A DNA stretch of 64,000 nt from Acidobacteriota bacterium (GCA_020845575.1 JADLFL010000054.1:1-64000), one strand, 5' to 3'. Shown: positions 9,865 to 20,799, counted from the stretch's first letter. Notes: generated from the letters alone by a model not told the origin. Translations and numbers: made by a program.

Positions 9865-11193
9865 TCAGTAGAGCAGCGCCACCTGGACGTCGCAGACGTT
9901 GGTGTCCGTCGGCCCCGTGCGCGTGAGCGTCCCGAGGCGGCGATGGCACTCGTAGGCGTCGTTGTTGCGCAGATAGGCCTCCACGTTGACGCCCTGCGCC
10001 GCCGCCAGCGCTGCGGTGCCGTTGTCGGCCCACGCGCCAGCGGCGTCGGTGGGGCCGTCGATGCCGTCGGTGCCGACGCTGGCGAAGAGCACGGGCTTCT
10101 CCGCGCGTGCCAGTGCATCGATCGCACCGGCGACCAACTCCTGATTGCGTCCGCCGCGTCCCGTACCCGAAACGGTGACCGTCGTTTCACCGCTGCTGAT
10201 CACGCAGACGGGACCGCGCCTGTCGCCAACCACTGCAAGAACCGCCGCGACGTGTGCGGCGCCTGCCTCGCGCGCTTCCCCGAGCACAGGCGACGGCAGC
10301 ACGATGGCGTCGTATCCGCGTCGCCGCGCCTCTTCTGCGGCGCCTGCCATCGCCATGCGACGCGATCCGATGAGCCGATACTCGCTGCGCCGGATCGCCG
10401 CGTCTCCCGGCTTGGGCGTCTCCGGGACGTCCCCCTCCGCGCCGCGCTTCAGCCACGCGCGGACTGACGCCGGGACCGCCGCCTGATCGGCCATCCCCGT
10501 CACGATGCGCCATGCGTCGGCGAACGCGCTCGGGTCGGCAACGGTCGGCCCCGATCCGATCACGCTCGGGTCGTCTTCGATCGGCGCGACGACGTCCGAG
10601 ATCGCCAGCGTCACGGTCCGGCCGCCGCACGCGGCGGCAAGCCGTCCCCCCTTGATGCCCGACAGGTGCTTGCGCACGCAGTTCAGTTCGTCGATCGCGC
10701 GCCCGTCGTGCATGAGCGCCCGCGTGATCTGCTGCTTCTCTGCCAGTGTCACGCCATCGACCGGACGGCACAGCAACGACGACGCCCCGCCGGACAGCAG
10801 CACGACGAGGTGGTCGCCTTCGCGCACCGCTCGTGCAGCGTCCAGCGCGGCGTTCGCGGCCGCCACGCTCTCCGGTGTCGGTGTCGGATGCCCTCCCGTG
10901 TACCACTCCACCTCGTCGGGCACGCGACGGCCGTCGTGCGTGCCCACGCCGATGGTCCGCCGCGGAAGTTCGGGCACGAGCGCGAACCAGCGTTCGAGCA
11001 TGGCCGCAGACGCCTTGCCCGCCGCGATGAGCGTGTAGGGGCGGCCGGCCACGACGGGCGCGGGGCCGTCGACGAGCGCACGGCGTACGAGTGTGGAGGC
11101 GGAGACGGCGGCGAGCGCCGCGGCGGTGATGCCGGCGAGATCGTCGCGCGCACGCGACGGGAGTGTCAGTGGCAGCGCCGTCCGTCCATCCAT
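9865..11193 (-). CDS. Glycerate 2-kinase (MOFRL/DUF4147 family)
   Basis: A 442-residue kinase of the family that phosphorylates D-glycerate at the 2-position to give 2-phosphoglycerate, linking glycerate or hydroxypyruvate breakdown to glycolysis. Family marks are AGKASAAM near the N-terminus, LVVLLSGGASSLLCRPVDGVTL, LNCVRKHLSGIKGGRLA, and the C-terminal MOFRL part with SSGETTVTVSGTGRGGRNQEL and SVGTDGIDGPTDAAGAWAD. The frame is open further upstream, but homology begins at the ATG at 11193, which overlaps the end of the preceding small gene by 28 bp. Older entries call this family hydroxypyruvate reductase. Confidence 0.88.
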   Translation of the reverse strand: MDGRTALPLTLPSRARDDLAGITAAALAAVSASTLVRRALVDGPAPVVAGRPYTLIAAGKASAAMLERWFALVPELPRRTIGVGTHDGRRVPDEVEWYTGGHPTPTPESVAAANAALDAARAVREGDHLVVLLSGGASSLLCRPVDGVTLAEKQQITRALMHDGRAIDELNCVRKHLSGIKGGRLAAACGGRTVTLAISDVVAPIEDDPSVIGSGPTVADPSAFADAWRIVTGMADQAAVPASVRAWLKRGAEGDVPETPKPGDAAIRRSEYRLIGSRRMAMAGAAEEARRRGYDAIVLPSPVLGEAREAGAAHVAAVLAVVGDRRGPVCVISSGETTVTVSGTGRGGRNQELVAGAIDALARAEKPVLFASVGTDGIDGPTDAAGAWADNGTAALAAAQGVNVEAYLRNNDAYECHRRLGTLTRTGPTDTNVCDVQVALLY

Positions 11194-11456
11194 GCCTGCC
11201 GTGAGGCAACGTGGCTGAAGTGATCGAGGATACCGCCCACCACCTGCTCGGCCTGACCCTCCCGGCAGAGGATCTCGATGCGATCCATCACGCGGCCGAG
11301 TGCCAGCTCGACGCACGCGACCGTCGCGCCCGAATAACACTCGCGCTGGAGAAGGAGTTGTTGGTGGCAGCGCTGGAGCTCTTCACGATAGAACTCCGCG
11401 AGGACCGACACGCGAAGGTGGGTGTCGACGGTGGTACGTGTGTGTCGGAGCAACAC
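11166..11456 (-). CDS. Small protein of unknown function
   Basis: A 96-residue cytoplasmic protein (GTG start), mostly helical: LAEFYREELQRCHQQLLLQRECYS and RVMDRIEILCREGQAEQVVGGILDHF. Third codon positions are GC-rich as in real genes here. A -10-like TAGAGT (11467 to 11462) lies 5 nt before the GTG, suggesting a leaderless start. It overlaps the glycerate kinase start by 28 bp, so translation of the two may be coupled. Not recognised. Confidence 0.6.
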   Translation of the reverse strand: MLLRHTRTTVDTHLRVSVLAEFYREELQRCHQQLLLQRECYSGATVACVELALGRVMDRIEILCREGQAEQVVGGILDHFSHVASRQAWMDGRRCH

Positions 11457-11461
11457 ATCCC

Positions 11462-11467
11462 ACTCTA
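11462..11467 (-). promoter_or_regulatory. -10-like element close to a start codon
   Basis: TAGAGT on the minus strand ends 5 nt before the GTG at 11456. No ribosome site fits, so a leaderless mRNA is likely. No clear -35 is seen. Confidence 0.4.
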
Positions 11468-11487
11468 GTCACGCGCGCGGCCGGGTG

Positions 11488-12408
11488 TCAACGACCGATC
11501 TCGCGGGCGCCGACCCACCCGGCCAGCGCGCCCGCCAGCACTGTGGCCGCGCCAAGCGTAAGCAGGTGCTGCCATGTCAGGAACGGCGCGTACGGCAGAT
11601 CCAGCGCGCGGGCCCACGCGGCGGCCGGTCCCTGCCAGACGACCCACAGCGCCACGCGCAGCAGGACCACGGCCACGACCGTGCCGGCCAGCGCCTGCAG
11701 GATGCCTTCGGCCACGAACGGCCCCGAGATGGCGCGCGGCGGCGCGCCGAGCAGGCCGAGGACGTCGATTTCGTCACGTCGCGCGTAGTAGCCGAGTCGC
11801 AGGACCGCGGCAACCGCCGCGAACGCGGCCAGTGCCAGCAGCAACGCGAGCGCCGTGACCACGCGCCTGACGGTGGTGACCGTCAGCAGCACGCGCCGCA
11901 GCACATCCCTGTCGTACGCCACCTCGTCCACGCCCGGCAACGCGCGCAGTCGCTCCACGAGCGCGTCCACCTGCGCCTCGGTGGCGGACGCGGCAAGACG
12001 CGCTTCCACCACCGCACCGAATGGCCGCTCCGGCAGTGCCGTGATCACGCCTGCCAGGTCCGGGAAGTCCTCGGTGACGCGCGTGGTCGCCTGATCGGCG
12101 TCGAGCACCTCCACCGCCGCGACCGCTGCATCGTCGCGCGTGGCCTGCGCCGCCGCGTCGCGATCGGCCGTCGACGCGTCGCGCGCGAGATAGACCGACA
12201 GTTCGGCCGCTTCGGTCATCCGCGTGGTGAGATCGCGCAGCGCCGTCGACGCCGACAGCGCCGCCGCCAGCACGAACACCGCCGCGGCCAGCAGCATCGT
12301 CGACAGGCTCGCGACGCGCCAGCGCCGTCGCAGCGACGTCCACGCCTCGTCGAGGCAGTACCGCAGGAAGCCGACGGCATGCGTGTCCTCGTGGCGGCGG
12401 CTGCTCAC
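11488..12408 (-). CDS. ftsX: Cell-division ABC transporter permease FtsX
   Basis: A 306-residue inner-membrane partner of FtsE that couples septum formation to peptidoglycan hydrolysis. It shows a cytoplasmic N-terminus, a first membrane helix (about residues 37-58), a periplasmic FtsX loop (ELSVYLARDAS..VDEVAYDRDVLRRV) and three C-terminal helices with the family signature EIDVLGLLGAPPRAISGPFVAEGILQALAG. The ATG overlaps the ftsE stop by 4 bp, the normal ftsE-ftsX coupling. Confidence 0.92.
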   Translation of the reverse strand: MSSRRHEDTHAVGFLRYCLDEAWTSLRRRWRVASLSTMLLAAAVFVLAAALSASTALRDLTTRMTEAAELSVYLARDASTADRDAAAQATRDDAAVAAVEVLDADQATTRVTEDFPDLAGVITALPERPFGAVVEARLAASATEAQVDALVERLRALPGVDEVAYDRDVLRRVLLTVTTVRRVVTALALLLALAAFAAVAAVLRLGYYARRDEIDVLGLLGAPPRAISGPFVAEGILQALAGTVVAVVLLRVALWVVWQGPAAAWARALDLPYAPFLTWQHLLTLGAATVLAGALAGWVGAREIGR

Positions 12409-13073
12409 GACGCCCTCCGATCGGCCACCACATGTCCGCGCTGGAGTTGGACGACCCGCCTGTTGACGTAGCGGATCAGTTCCTCGTCGTGCGTCGCCAT
12501 CAGGACCGTCGTGCCCGCGGCGTTGATGCCCCTGAAGATGTCCATCACCTCGATGGACAACGCGCGATCGAGGTTGCCCGTCGGTTCGTCGGCCAGCAGG
12601 AGCGCGGGTTCGTTCATCAGCGCGCGCGCGATCGCCACGCGCTGCTGTTCACCGCCTGACAACTGCATCGGGAACGCTTCCATCCGGTGCTGGAGGCCCA
12701 CCTGCTGCAGGAGCAGCGACGCACGACGCCACTGCTGCGACCGTGGTACGCCCATCACGCGCGCCACCGTGGCGACGTTCTCGAACACCGTGCGGGCCGG
12801 CAGCAGCTTGAAGTCCTGGAAGACGAATCCCACCGTGCGCCGGTACGCCTGCCGCGCGTCGCGTCCGAGCGCAGCGAGGTCCGTGCCGTTGACGCGGACC
12901 TCACCGGACGAGGCGACGTCCTCACGAAGGAGGAGGCGGAGCAGCGTGGACTTGCCGGCGCCGCTGGGGCCGGCCAGACACACGAACTCTCCCTTGTCGA
13001 TGGTGAGCGACACGTCGCGGAGGGCATCGAACCCCTGCCCGAACGATCGCGTGACGGCAGATAGCGTGATCAC
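12405..13073 (-). CDS. ftsE: Cell-division ATP-binding protein FtsE
   Basis: A 222-residue ABC ATPase that drives FtsX. Walker A GPSGAGKST, Q-loop FVFQDFKLLP, signature QLSGGEQQRVAIARAL, Walker B LLLADEPTGNLD and the switch histidine in MATHDEE are all intact. The start is the GTG at 13073 (ITLSAVTRSFG); it overlaps the upstream stop as GTGA. Homology stops at this point although the frame is open upstream. Confidence 0.94.
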   Translation of the reverse strand: MITLSAVTRSFGQGFDALRDVSLTIDKGEFVCLAGPSGAGKSTLLRLLLREDVASSGEVRVNGTDLAALGRDARQAYRRTVGFVFQDFKLLPARTVFENVATVARVMGVPRSQQWRRASLLLQQVGLQHRMEAFPMQLSGGEQQRVAIARALMNEPALLLADEPTGNLDRALSIEVMDIFRGINAAGTTVLMATHDEELIRYVNRRVVQLQRGHVVADRRAS

Positions 13074-15523
13074 GTGCGTGGTACTCCAGGACGCGTCTCG
13101 ACGAGCTCGACGCGCACGCGTCCGAATCCGGCAGCCACGTCGATGCGCAACGGCACTCGACGGTCGTCGGCACTCAACCAGAGATCGATCTGCGGCGGTG
13201 CCCGACGCGGGACGCGCTGCACCAGCGCCGGCTGCATCCGCAGCGCCGGCACCGGCTGTCCCCGCCACCGGATCGTCTCGGCTTTCAGCGGCCCGGACTC
13301 CAGCGTCAGGTTGCGGCCCATGTCGTTCACGGGGATGGCCACGTCCATCCCGGGCACCAGCGGCAGCGTACGCATGAGCAGGAACGCCGCGATCGGATCG
13401 CGATGGTCGCCCGGCGCCCTGAAGCCAGGTCCCGCCTCCACGCTGGCGGCATCGGGAGGCACCACGCGCACCACCCCGCCCGCTCCGTCGTGGAACACCG
13501 CCTGATCCACGTGCCGCCGGCCCTCTCGGATTTCCCGCAGGTGGACGATCGGGAGGAACGCCTCGTCAGTGAACGTGCGGAACACGTCGCGCGCCTCGAA
13601 GAACTTCGCTACCCACGGCGCCGTGGCCAACGACACGCGCGCCTCGTACCTGATGCGGACGCGGTTCTTCTGGTCCAGCCATCGCGGCAGTGTCGGATCG
13701 TCTCCCGACGCGGCGAGCACGGCGATCTCGATGGTGCCCGCCGACACCTGCGTGCCGGCGCCATCCCAGAACACGTCGTACCGGTTGGACTCCCCCACGG
13801 CGAACCCCGGTGTTCCCGGCTGCGGCGCGCTGACCATGGCTGGCGCGCCGACGGCCGCCAGCAGTGTCGCCTCGTCGGCCAGTTCGTAGATCACGTCGAT
13901 GCGTCCCTCATCACCCGCCACGCTGCCGCGTCGAACCAGCGGCCACTGCGCATCGAGGCCATCGTCTGCCGTGACCACGAACCTGACGTCGAGATCGTGC
14001 AGCGTCCAGATCGCGTCGGCCGACGGGAATGTGCCGAGCGCGCCTGCGACGGCGCCCGCAAACGACGGGCGCTGACCGCTGTACCCGTTCACGATCGGCC
14101 GACCGTGCACGAGCGTGCCCAGCATCAGCGGCGTGGCGGCGCGATCCTCGGGCTGCGGCAGGAACGCCACGGCACCGGGTCCCTCGGCATCGCGTAACCA
14201 CACGTTGACGGGCGTGTCGAACGCGGGAGCGGCAACGTACGGCACGCGCCACGCGAGCGCCTCCACCAGCACCACCGCCGACAACGCGAGCACGACGATG
14301 CGCCCGGCGCGGGGTCGCTCCCGTCGCCAGTGCGTCACCGCGCACGCGGCGAGGGCCGCCACGGCAAACGCGAGGAGCACGCCGAATCGTGCCGGGGCTC
14401 GAACGGCCTGGAAGCCGAACACCCACCGATGCGCGAAGGCGTAGACCGTGCGCACGCCGTCAGGGCCGAGCGCCAGCACCACGCCGGTCACGCCCACGGC
14501 GAGCCACGTGGCGAGCAGCGGCTGTCGGCGTCGATGCGCGATCCCCGCCACGCCGAGCACCGCGAGCGCGAGCGCCCCCCACCCCGGCAGCAGGCCGTCT
14601 TCTTCAGTGCGTCCGATAGGCGCGAACGGGATCGGCCGCCACGGCGGCTCGCTCACGAAGCTCAGGGGCGTGGCCGCGTGGCGGCTCGCTTCGTCCATCG
14701 TGCGCACGAAGCCCTCGCGCTGCTGCACCTGCATGTACGGCACCAGGATCGGCGCCACGAGCGCCGTCGACACGATGGTGCCCAGCGCGAATGGACCAAG
14801 CAGCCTGCCGAGCGACACGCGGCCTGCCGTGGCCACGAGCGCGAAGCCGCCAATGCCCAGTGCCACGAGCCCGACCACCGCGTAGTACACGGACCCGAGC
14901 GCTGTCAGGCCGAACCACAGACCGAGCCACGCACCGTCCTGCCAGCGCCGCTTCGCGACAACGCGATGGAGCGCGCCGAACGCGAGCGGCAGGAAGTAGA
15001 GCGCCTGCAACTGCAGATGGACGATGTGCGAGAACCTGTAGGCGCAGAATCCCCAGACGAGGCCGCCCACGAGGGGGCCGATCGCATCGTCGAGCACCTG
15101 TCGCAGGTACCACCACATCGCCCATGCGCTGGCGACGAGCGAGGCGACCAACACGACGTTGTAGCAGAGGACCGGATCGCGCCAGATCGCGTACACCGGC
15201 GAGACGAGCGCTGCCTGCACGAGCAGGTGATCCGTGAATGCGAGGGTCTGTCGTGCCGGATGGAAGATCGGCGCGTCGAACACCGCACCGTTCACCCACG
15301 ACGAGGGCGCCGCGAGCAGCTTCTGGAGATCCCACCCGAGCGTGAAGAGATTGAGGAAGGGGTCGCCGGCGCCGAGTGGTGCGCCCAGGAGCGCGCGCGG
15401 ATGGCGGGCCAGCGGCCATGTGGCCACCACTGCCGCAATAGCGAAGCACGCGAGCGCCACTAGACGCTCGCGCCAACTCGCGCGCCCTGACTCAGGCGTC
15501 GAGCTGACGCTGGATGAGGGCAT
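13070..15523 (-). CDS. GT-C-like membrane protein fused to DUF3108 domain
   Basis: An 817-residue protein in one uninterrupted frame. Residues 1 to about 440 form a polytopic membrane domain of about ten helices with a first periplasmic loop typical of GT-C glycosyltransferases (PLGAGDPFLNLFTLGWDLQ, FTDHLLVQAALVSP). A periplasmic domain follows (NGYSGQRPSFAGAVAGALGTFPSADAIWTLHDLDVRFVV). Residues from about 575 to the end match a DUF3108 domain (ESNRYDVFWDGAGTQVSAG; FFEARDVFRTFTDEAFLP; PPQIDLWLSADDRRVPLRI). Such domains are usually separate exported proteins. It overlaps gatB by 32 bp and ftsE by 4 bp. Substrate unknown; probably lipid-linked sugars at the cell surface. Confidence 0.75.
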   Translation of the reverse strand: MPSSSVSSTPESGRASWRERLVALACFAIAAVVATWPLARHPRALLGAPLGAGDPFLNLFTLGWDLQKLLAAPSSWVNGAVFDAPIFHPARQTLAFTDHLLVQAALVSPVYAIWRDPVLCYNVVLVASLVASAWAMWWYLRQVLDDAIGPLVGGLVWGFCAYRFSHIVHLQLQALYFLPLAFGALHRVVAKRRWQDGAWLGLWFGLTALGSVYYAVVGLVALGIGGFALVATAGRVSLGRLLGPFALGTIVSTALVAPILVPYMQVQQREGFVRTMDEASRHAATPLSFVSEPPWRPIPFAPIGRTEEDGLLPGWGALALAVLGVAGIAHRRRQPLLATWLAVGVTGVVLALGPDGVRTVYAFAHRWVFGFQAVRAPARFGVLLAFAVAALAACAVTHWRRERPRAGRIVVLALSAVVLVEALAWRVPYVAAPAFDTPVNVWLRDAEGPGAVAFLPQPEDRAATPLMLGTLVHGRPIVNGYSGQRPSFAGAVAGALGTFPSADAIWTLHDLDVRFVVTADDGLDAQWPLVRRGSVAGDEGRIDVIYELADEATLLAAVGAPAMVSAPQPGTPGFAVGESNRYDVFWDGAGTQVSAGTIEIAVLAASGDDPTLPRWLDQKNRVRIRYEARVSLATAPWVAKFFEARDVFRTFTDEAFLPIVHLREIREGRRHVDQAVFHDGAGGVVRVVPPDAASVEAGPGFRAPGDHRDPIAAFLLMRTLPLVPGMDVAIPVNDMGRNLTLESGPLKAETIRWRGQPVPALRMQPALVQRVPRRAPPQIDLWLSADDRRVPLRIDVAAGFGRVRVELVETRPGVPRT

Positions 15524-16946
15524 GGACCACTTTCGGATTCGCGGTGCCGCGCGTCAACTTCATCACCTGTCCGACCAGCGCCCCGATCGCCTGTACGCGA
15601 CCCGCGCGATAGCTCGCCACGGCATCGGGGTTGGCGGCGAGCACCTCCGTCACGTGCGCCAGCAGCGCCGCTTCGTCGCCCACCTGCGTCAGTCCCTCGC
15701 GCTCGACGATGGCCGGTGCCGGCTCGCCCGTGCGCCACATCGTCTCGAACACCTGCTTGGCGGCGGGTGTCCCGATGGTGCCGGCATCGACGAGGCGCAG
15801 CAGTTCGGCGAGTGCGGCGGGCGTCACAGGTGCGTCGGCGATGGAGGAATCCGCGTCCTTCAGCATGCGCAGCAGATCGCCCATCACCCAGTTGGAAGCG
15901 AGCTTGGCCGGCACCTGCGCGGCGACCTGCTCGAAGTACGCCGCCACGTCGACGTCCTGCGTGAGCACCCCGGCATCATAGGCAGGCAGGCCGTACTGCG
16001 AGACGAAGCGCGCACGACGTGCGGCCGGGAGTTCGGGCAGCGACGCCCGGATGCGGTCCACCTGCCCCGGCGCGAGCACGAGCAGCGGCAGATCCGGCTC
16101 GGGGAAGTAGCGATAGTCGTGCGCTTCCTCCTTGCTGCGCATCGAGAACGTGCGTCCCGTGTCTGGGTCGAACAGGCGCGTCTCCTGCACGACGGTGCCG
16201 CCCTCGGACACCAGTGCCGACTGTCGCGCGATCTCGTAGTCGATCGCCTTCTGGAGGTAGCGGAACGAATTGACGTTCTTGACCTCGACTTTCGTGCCCA
16301 ACGCCTCCTGCCCCACGGGACGCACCGACACGTTGGCGTCGCAGCGCAGGCTGCCCTCCTCGAGGTTGCCGTCGTTGACGTCGATCGCCACGAGCACGTC
16401 GCGAATCGCCGTGAAGTACGCCGCAGCCGCGGCGGCGTCACGGAGATCGGGTTCCGAGACGATCTCGATGAGCGGCGTCCCGGCGCGATTCAGGTCGATA
16501 CCAGTGAGCGACGGGTCACCGGTGCCTTCGTGGAGCGACTTGCCGGCGTCTTCTTCCATGTGGATGCGGGTGATGCCCACATGGACGGCCTGTCCGTCGA
16601 CGTCGAGCTCCACGTGCCCGCCCGTCGCGATCGGCCTGTCGTACTGCGAGATCTGGTAGCCCTTCGGGAGGTCGGGGTAGAAGTAGTTCTTGCGCGCGAA
16701 CTCCGAGACCTCGTGCACGGTGCAGCCGAGCGCCACGGCCGCCGCAATCGCCTTGTCCACCGCTGCCGCATTGAGCACGGGCAGCGCGCCGGGCAGCCCG
16801 AGGCACACAGGACAGGTATGCGTGTTCGGCGGATCGCCGAACGAGGGCGTGCAGCCGCAGAAGATCTTGGTGTGGGTCTGGAGTTGAGCGTGCACCTCGA
16901 GTCCGATCACGGCCTCGAAACGCACGGACGCAGGTGTCGCCGGCAC
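15492..16946 (-). CDS. gatB: Asp-tRNA(Asn)/Glu-tRNA(Gln) amidotransferase subunit B
   Basis: A 484-residue subunit of GatCAB, which converts Glu-tRNA(Gln) or Asp-tRNA(Asn) to the amidated form. Visible: VRFEAVIGLEVHAQLQT, the zinc-site cysteines (CGCTP, CPVCLGLPG), YFYPDLPKGYQISQYD, DLNRAGTPLIEIVSEPD and the C-terminal YqeY-like tRNA-binding tail (GALVGQVMKLTRGTANPKVV). The GTG start lies 6 nt after a -10-like TACAAT. gatA and gatC are not adjacent. Confidence 0.96.
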   Translation of the reverse strand: MPATPASVRFEAVIGLEVHAQLQTHTKIFCGCTPSFGDPPNTHTCPVCLGLPGALPVLNAAAVDKAIAAAVALGCTVHEVSEFARKNYFYPDLPKGYQISQYDRPIATGGHVELDVDGQAVHVGITRIHMEEDAGKSLHEGTGDPSLTGIDLNRAGTPLIEIVSEPDLRDAAAAAAYFTAIRDVLVAIDVNDGNLEEGSLRCDANVSVRPVGQEALGTKVEVKNVNSFRYLQKAIDYEIARQSALVSEGGTVVQETRLFDPDTGRTFSMRSKEEAHDYRYFPEPDLPLLVLAPGQVDRIRASLPELPAARRARFVSQYGLPAYDAGVLTQDVDVAAYFEQVAAQVPAKLASNWVMGDLLRMLKDADSSIADAPVTPAALAELLRLVDAGTIGTPAAKQVFETMWRTGEPAPAIVEREGLTQVGDEAALLAHVTEVLAANPDAVASYRAGRVQAIGALVGQVMKLTRGTANPKVVHALIQRQLDA

Positions 16947-16952
16947 GCAGGG

Positions 16953-16958
16953 ATTGTA
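16953..16958 (-). promoter_or_regulatory. -10 element of gatB (probable leaderless start)
   Basis: TACAAT on the minus strand ends 6 nt before the gatB GTG at 16946. No ribosome site could fit between. The -35 region is not recognisable. Confidence 0.55.
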
Positions 16959-16961
16959 CGG

Positions 16962-17030
16962 GAATGCCGAATGCCGCGATGCCGAGAGTGCCGAATTCCG
17001 GTTGCCGGTTGCCCGGTGCCGGTTGCCGGG
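16962..17030. repeat. Heptamer repeat switching unit type
   Basis: The block starts with GAATGCC twice, passes through 8- and 9-bp variants and GAATTCC, then continues as GGTTGCC, GGTTGCC, CGGTGCC, GGTTGCC. It joins in one array the two unit types seen separately near 9.2 kb and near 0.8 kb. It lies directly between the end of the HD-GYP gene and the gatB promoter. Confidence 0.85.
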
Positions 17031-18106
17031 TCAACCGACGCCGATCCCCGGCAGGCGCGTGAAGGCGCGAACGATGTCCGGGTCGAACTGGGTGCCGCTG
17101 CCGCGCACGAGTTCGCTGATGGCCTGCTCGTGGTTGAGGGCATCGCGAAACGGCCGTGGCGACCGCATCGCATCGTACGAATCGGCAACGGCCAGCACGC
17201 GGCTCGTCATCGGGATCTCGTCGCCCGCGAGCTGTCGCGGATAACCGCCACCCGCGTACTCCTCGAATCGCGACCTGACAATCACCGCCGCGGGCCGCAG
17301 CCCGGGCAGCGCGTCGAGGATCGACGCTCCGAGGTCCGGCACGCGACGCCACAACGCGCGTTCCTCGGCCGTCAATTCGCCCGTCTTTCCGAGCAGCCCG
17401 TCCGGCAACACCAGGCGACCGAGCTCGTGCAGCAGCGCGGCCTGGGCCAGAACGTCGATCTGCCCATCCGGCACGCGCACCATGGTGGCGAGCGCGACAG
17501 CGAGCTGCCGCACGCGGTAACTGTGCTCCCGCCAGACGTCGCTGCGGAACGCCACGAGATCGAGCGCCGCTTCGACCTGCCTCGTCGTGTCGACATGCAG
17601 TTGCGACAAGGCGGCGACGAGTCTCCCATGCCGGGCCCCGAGTTCCGTCGCACGCTGCTCACGCAGCAGCCTGTCGGCGCGTCGCAACCGGTGCTGACGC
17701 ATGCCGTTCTCCAGCGCACGTGACAGGCTGCGCTGATCGAACGGCTTCAGCAGGTAATCCACCACGCCGTGCTGAAGTCCTCGCAGCGCCCAATCCACGT
17801 CGTGGACGCCCGTCACGAGCACGACGGCCACGTCGGGGTGGTGCTGCTCGATGTGCTCGACAAACCAGAATCCATCCCGCTGCGGCATCTGCACATCGCA
17901 GAGCGCGACGGCCACGGTGTGCGAGTCTGCCACCGCCAGTGCCTCCTCGGCACCGCTCACCGACAGGGGCAGGCAGCCATCGGCTTCCACCCACGCCGTC
18001 AGTACCTCCCGCACGTCCTCGTCATCGTCGATCACGAGCACGCGCGCGGCGTGCTCGGGCCGAGGACTGACGGCAATCCCGCTGAAGTCGAACTCGCTCG
18101 GCGTGC

Positions 18107-18110
<4 letters not shown>
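17031..18110 (-). CDS. Response regulator with degenerate HD-GYP domain
   Basis: A 359-residue protein. Residues 22-140 are an intact receiver (VLVIDDDEDV, acceptor D72 in ALCDVQMPQRDG, K122 in YLLKPFD). Residues about 175-359 have the HD-GYP fold, normally a c-di-GMP phosphodiesterase, but the key residues are gone: HDxGK reads HELGR (228-232), the HHE..DG part before GYP reads RSRFEEYAG, and the middle histidine is lost in RRVPDLG. GGYP and VADSYDAM remain. It is thus likely a phosphorylation-controlled binding or signalling module without phosphodiesterase activity. Its ATGA start overlaps the upstream NtrC-type gene. Confidence 0.88.
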
Positions 18111-19531
<1,421 letters not shown>

Positions 19532-19639
19532 GACTCCTTCCCCCAATCGACAGTCGTCCCGCGCGCCTTGAACCAAAGCGCACACCCGCGCGCAGACGTG
19601 CGCAGGAGACGGACACCGACATTCCGCCATCTCCGGAGC

Positions 19640-19645
19640 TACCAT
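19640..19645 (+). promoter_or_regulatory. -10-like element of the SpoIID gene
   Basis: TACCAT lies 8 nt before the ATG at 19654 with no ribosome site between, again suggesting a leaderless message. Confidence 0.35.
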
Positions 19646-19653
19646 CACCGCCG

Positions 19654-20724
19654 ATGGCGTTGCGATTCGTGCGGGTTCTGGTGGTGGCGTCGACGGTCGT
19701 GGTCGCGGGGACGGGGGGGCTGGGGTGTGCGGCTCGGTCGCGGCCCGTGGCGCGGCAGCCCCCACCCGAGCCGGGGCCGCCGGTGTCGGAGCCTGCACCG
19801 ACACCCACTCCACCGCCCGTACCACCCGCGCCGGTGCCCCGTGCGCCGCAGCCGGCGGGGATCGTGCTGCGCGTCGAGACCGGGCCCCACGGGAGCGGAG
19901 TTGTCGAAGCGGTCGACATCGACACGTACGTGCGCGACGTGGTGGTGGGCGAACTGTCGGTCTCCTCGCGCGACGGGGCGCTCGCGACATCGGCCTACGA
20001 GGCGCAGGCCATCGTCGCGCGCACGTATGCCTTGTCGGTGCGCGGGCGGCATGCCGCGGACGGCTTCGACGTCTGCTCCACCACGCATTGCCAGGTGTAT
20101 GCGCGGGACCAGTGGCGGCGGAGTCGCTGGGCGGCCGAGATCGACGCCGCGGTACGGCGTACGAGCGGCCGCTACCTGGCCGTGGAGTCCGGCAGGCCGA
20201 TCGAAGCCGTGTTCCACGCGCACTGCGGCGGACACACGAGCGCTGCCGCGGAAGTCTGGCGCGGCGTGGGTGCGGCGTACCTGCAGGGCGTCGACGATCC
20301 GTACTGCGTGCGCGAACAGCCGGCGCCCTGGTCCGTCACGCTGGACCTGGAGGACGTGCGCACCGCCCTGAACCGGCAGCCGCGCACGGCCGTGGGCGAC
20401 AGACTCGACGGCGTCCAGGTCCTGCGGCGCGACGCGGGCGGTCGCGTGGTGGAAGTGGCGGTCTCCGGCTCGCGCGCACCCGTCATGACCGGCGAGGACT
20501 TCAGGCGCGCCGTGATGGCGGCGCAGGGTCCGCGCAGCATCAGGAGCACGCGATTCGAGGTGACGCGCACCGGCCACCAGCTCCGGTTCGTCGGTCAGGG
20601 GTCGGGCCACGGCGTCGGGCTGTGCCAGATCGGACTCCTGGGCCGCCTGCGCGCCGGCCAATCGGTCGAGGCCGCCCTGCTCGCCTACTACCCCGGCGCC
20701 CGCCTTGTCAGCCCCGGCACCTGA
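19654..20724 (+). CDS. SpoIID/LytB-domain protein
   Basis: A 356-residue exported protein, possibly a lipoprotein (hydrophobic VLVVASTVVVAGTGGLGC, an imperfect lipobox), followed by a long Pro-rich linker and a SpoIID domain (about residues 70-356). Family marks: VDIDTYVRDVVVGELSVS, EAQAIVARTYALS, HAHCGGHTSAAAEVW, VSGSRAPVMTGEDFRR and GQGSGHGVGLCQIGL. In sporulating bacteria SpoIID cuts glycan strands of denuded peptidoglycan; in diderms such as this the role is probably wall remodelling. Confidence 0.9.
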   Translation: MALRFVRVLVVASTVVVAGTGGLGCAARSRPVARQPPPEPGPPVSEPAPTPTPPPVPPAPVPRAPQPAGIVLRVETGPHGSGVVEAVDIDTYVRDVVVGELSVSSRDGALATSAYEAQAIVARTYALSVRGRHAADGFDVCSTTHCQVYARDQWRRSRWAAEIDAAVRRTSGRYLAVESGRPIEAVFHAHCGGHTSAAAEVWRGVGAAYLQGVDDPYCVREQPAPWSVTLDLEDVRTALNRQPRTAVGDRLDGVQVLRRDAGGRVVEVAVSGSRAPVMTGEDFRRAVMAAQGPRSIRSTRFEVTRTGHQLRFVGQGSGHGVGLCQIGLLGRLRAGQSVEAALLAYYPGARLVSPGT

Positions 20725-20744
20725 CCGCCCCCCATCAGAACGTG

Positions 20745-20799
20745 CTGCCGGACTCTGTCCGGCAGTCAGTGATCTCCACCCGCCGGACAAGGCCGGCGG
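20745..20799. terminator. Two adjacent hairpins after the SpoIID gene
   Basis: CTGCCGGA (20745-20752) pairs with TCCGGCAG (20758-20765); CCGCCGG (20780-20786) pairs with CCGGCGG (20793-20799). They sit between two convergent genes. There is no T run, so termination is only likely. Confidence 0.45.
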
